From positions 1 through 24,505 of the forward strand of contig CAMYOP010000006.1 of NCBI GenBank assembly GCA_947260045.1: DNA of 24,505 bases, given 5' to 3'. The DNA comes from an uncultured Desulfobulbaceae bacterium. GTDB taxonomy: Bacteria; Desulfobacterota; Desulfobulbia; Desulfobulbales; Desulfobulbaceae. Numbering within the stretch: the first letter of the stretch is position 1; each line of letters starts with the position of its first letter. The translations under genes and the position numbers were made by a program. Shown in pieces: positions 23,539 through 24,505 of this stretch. Below the pieces are notes generated by a model, which made no database searches, was not told where the DNA came from, and worked only from the letters and a program-made list of their open reading frames with translations.

Positions 23539-24505
23539 ATGAAACAATCGCATAAAATTATCCTCACAATACTCATGATGCTTTTTCCAGCCGTACTTTA
23601 CGCAGCACACGGTATCAGTATCGATGGGAACCTCAAATATCCTAAAGGATTTGAACGTTTTGATTATACCTCGCCAGTTGCAAAAAAAGGTGGGACGCTT
23701 GTCCTGCATGATCTGGGCAGTTTTGACAAGTTAAATCCATTTACCTTAAAAGGTTTGGCACCACTTGGTTTGGAGATGTTTGTTTTTGAAACATTAGCAA
23801 CTCCAAGTCTTGATGAGCCCTTTGCGGAATATGGACTCCTGGCTAAAGATATGGAACTGGCTCAGGACAAACTTTCTATTATCTATACCCTTGATGAAAG
23901 AGCAAAGTTCTCAGACGGAACAGCCCTCACACCTGAAGATGTGAAGTATTCGCTGGAAACACTAAAAAGTGAAAAAGCGCATCCATCCTATCAAATTTAC
24001 CTGCAAGATATTGTAGGCGCTGAAATCTTAGACAGTAAGCGAATAAAATTTACATTTGCTCGGGAAAATCGAGAGCTGCACATGATTGCTTCCCAAATAC
24101 CAATTCTTTCCAAAACGTTTTATGAGAAATACGGCTTCATAATAGAAAACGGCAAGGATACCATGGTGCCGCCTGTGGGAACAGGACCATATGTTATTGA
24201 CGAAATTAAACCTGGTAAATCCATACGGTATAAACGAAACAAAAATTATTGGGGAATTGATAATCCTGCGCGTAAAGGAATGTATAACTTTGATACGATA
24301 ATGGTTAAATATTTTAAAGATCAGATTGTCAGTGTTGAGGCTTTCAAAGCAGGTGAATTTGATTTCATGGTCATCAATATTGCCAAACAATGGAAGCGTG
24401 ATCTAAACAGTCATCATTTTAAAAATGGCACTCTGATTAAGAAAAGATATCCACATAAAAATAATGCAGGTATGCAGGCTTTTGTTTTCAATACCAGAAA
24501 AAAAA
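23539..24505 (+). CDS. YejA-like extracellular oligopeptide-binding protein (SBP family 5), 3' end outside window
   Basis: Translated by hand from the ATG at 23539, the frame stays open to the window end (322 codons). Residues 1-22 form a signal peptide (MKQSHKIILTILMMLFPAVL, cleavage likely after LYA). The mature start AHGISIDGNLKYPKGFERFDY followed by KKGGTL and FDKLNPFTLKG is typical of YejA/microcin C-type binding proteins. Family 5 signatures follow: AKFSDGTALTPEDVKYSLE (about 135-153), PPVGTGPYVI, and KRNKNYWG. The protein should capture peptides in the periplasm for an ABC importer, whose genes are presumably beyond the window. It diverges from leuC across a 246-base gap with no other ORF and no clear promoter. 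Confidence 0.9.
   Translation, partial: MKQSHKIILTILMMLFPAVLYAAHGISIDGNLKYPKGFERFDYTSPVAKKGGTLVLHDLGSFDKLNPFTLKGLAPLGLEMFVFETLATPSLDEPFAEYGLLAKDMELAQDKLSIIYTLDERAKFSDGTALTPEDVKYSLETLKSEKAHPSYQIYLQDIVGAEILDSKRIKFTFARENRELHMIASQIPILSKTFYEKYGFIIENGKDTMVPPVGTGPYVIDEIKPGKSIRYKRNKNYWGIDNPARKGMYNFDTIMVKYFKDQIVSVEAFKAGEFDFMVINIAKQWKRDLNSHHFKNGTLIKKRYPHKNNAGMQAFVFNTRKK

Noticed and set aside
1..24505. Search for CRISPR arrays, tRNA, insertion sequences and tandem repeats
   Set aside because: No regularly spaced repeats, cloverleaf sequences, transposase motifs or terminal repeats were seen by eye on either strand.

Overview
The window reads as a chromosomal stretch of a Gram-negative, low-GC (roughly 40% by eye) bacterium with an outer membrane: it carries an LptF-type LPS exporter permease, a heptosyltransferase-family GT9 enzyme, an M23 peptidase and a probable lipoprotein cytochrome c. 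Together with the HACN-type LeuC, an SPL-like radical SAM protein beside a GT2 enzyme, and the soluble hybrid kinase/diguanylate cyclase pair, this suggests a Desulfobacterota (Desulfobulbales-like) organism. That placement is an inference from gene style, not a database result. I see no tRNA, rRNA, CRISPR array, phage gene or insertion sequence. Coding density is high and base use looks even across the window.

Layout. (1) Positions 2-3832, plus strand: the 3' end of a UvrD/Rep-type helicase, then a soluble hybrid histidine kinase (HisKA-HATPase-REC-Hpt) and a REC-PAS-GGDEF diguanylate cyclase. The last two look like a complete His-Asp-His-Asp phosphorelay ending in c-di-GMP synthesis. (2) 3810-5880, minus: the bifunctional NAD(P)HX repair enzyme Nnr followed by a two-CBS protein. 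(3) 6077-8988: a divergent pair, a GT39/ArnT-like membrane glycosyltransferase (minus) and a PAP2 phosphatase (plus), the latter followed by a small lipoprotein cytochrome c. The 303-bp gap between them holds two inverted repeats. (4) 9097-11068, plus: a DMT/EamA transporter and MutY. (5) 11093-17716, minus: a probable five-gene operon in the order rng (RNase G), M23 peptidase, lptF, AglD-like flippase-fold protein, GT9 glycosyltransferase. All but the first are cell-envelope functions. (6) 17992-21468, plus: GT2 glycosyltransferase and SPL-like radical SAM protein, then ssb and a class II DnaJ, closed by a strong terminator. (7) 21570-23292, minus: leuC and an N-terminally truncated leuD. (8) 23539-24505, plus: the 5' part of a YejA-like oligopeptide-binding protein that runs off the window.

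Most of the window is ordinary housekeeping. The points that stand out are: an LptF permease with a C-terminal Cys-rich finger of the Ada/FHxxxC type, whose last cysteine pair lies in the overlap with the next gene; an SPL-like radical SAM protein lacking the catalytic cysteine of true spore photoproduct lyase; a leuD lacking its N-terminal region, preceded by a good ribosome binding site that drives only a six-codon ORF; and a MutY whose C-terminal domain keeps nearly a full Nudix box. I found no clearly new multi-gene system.
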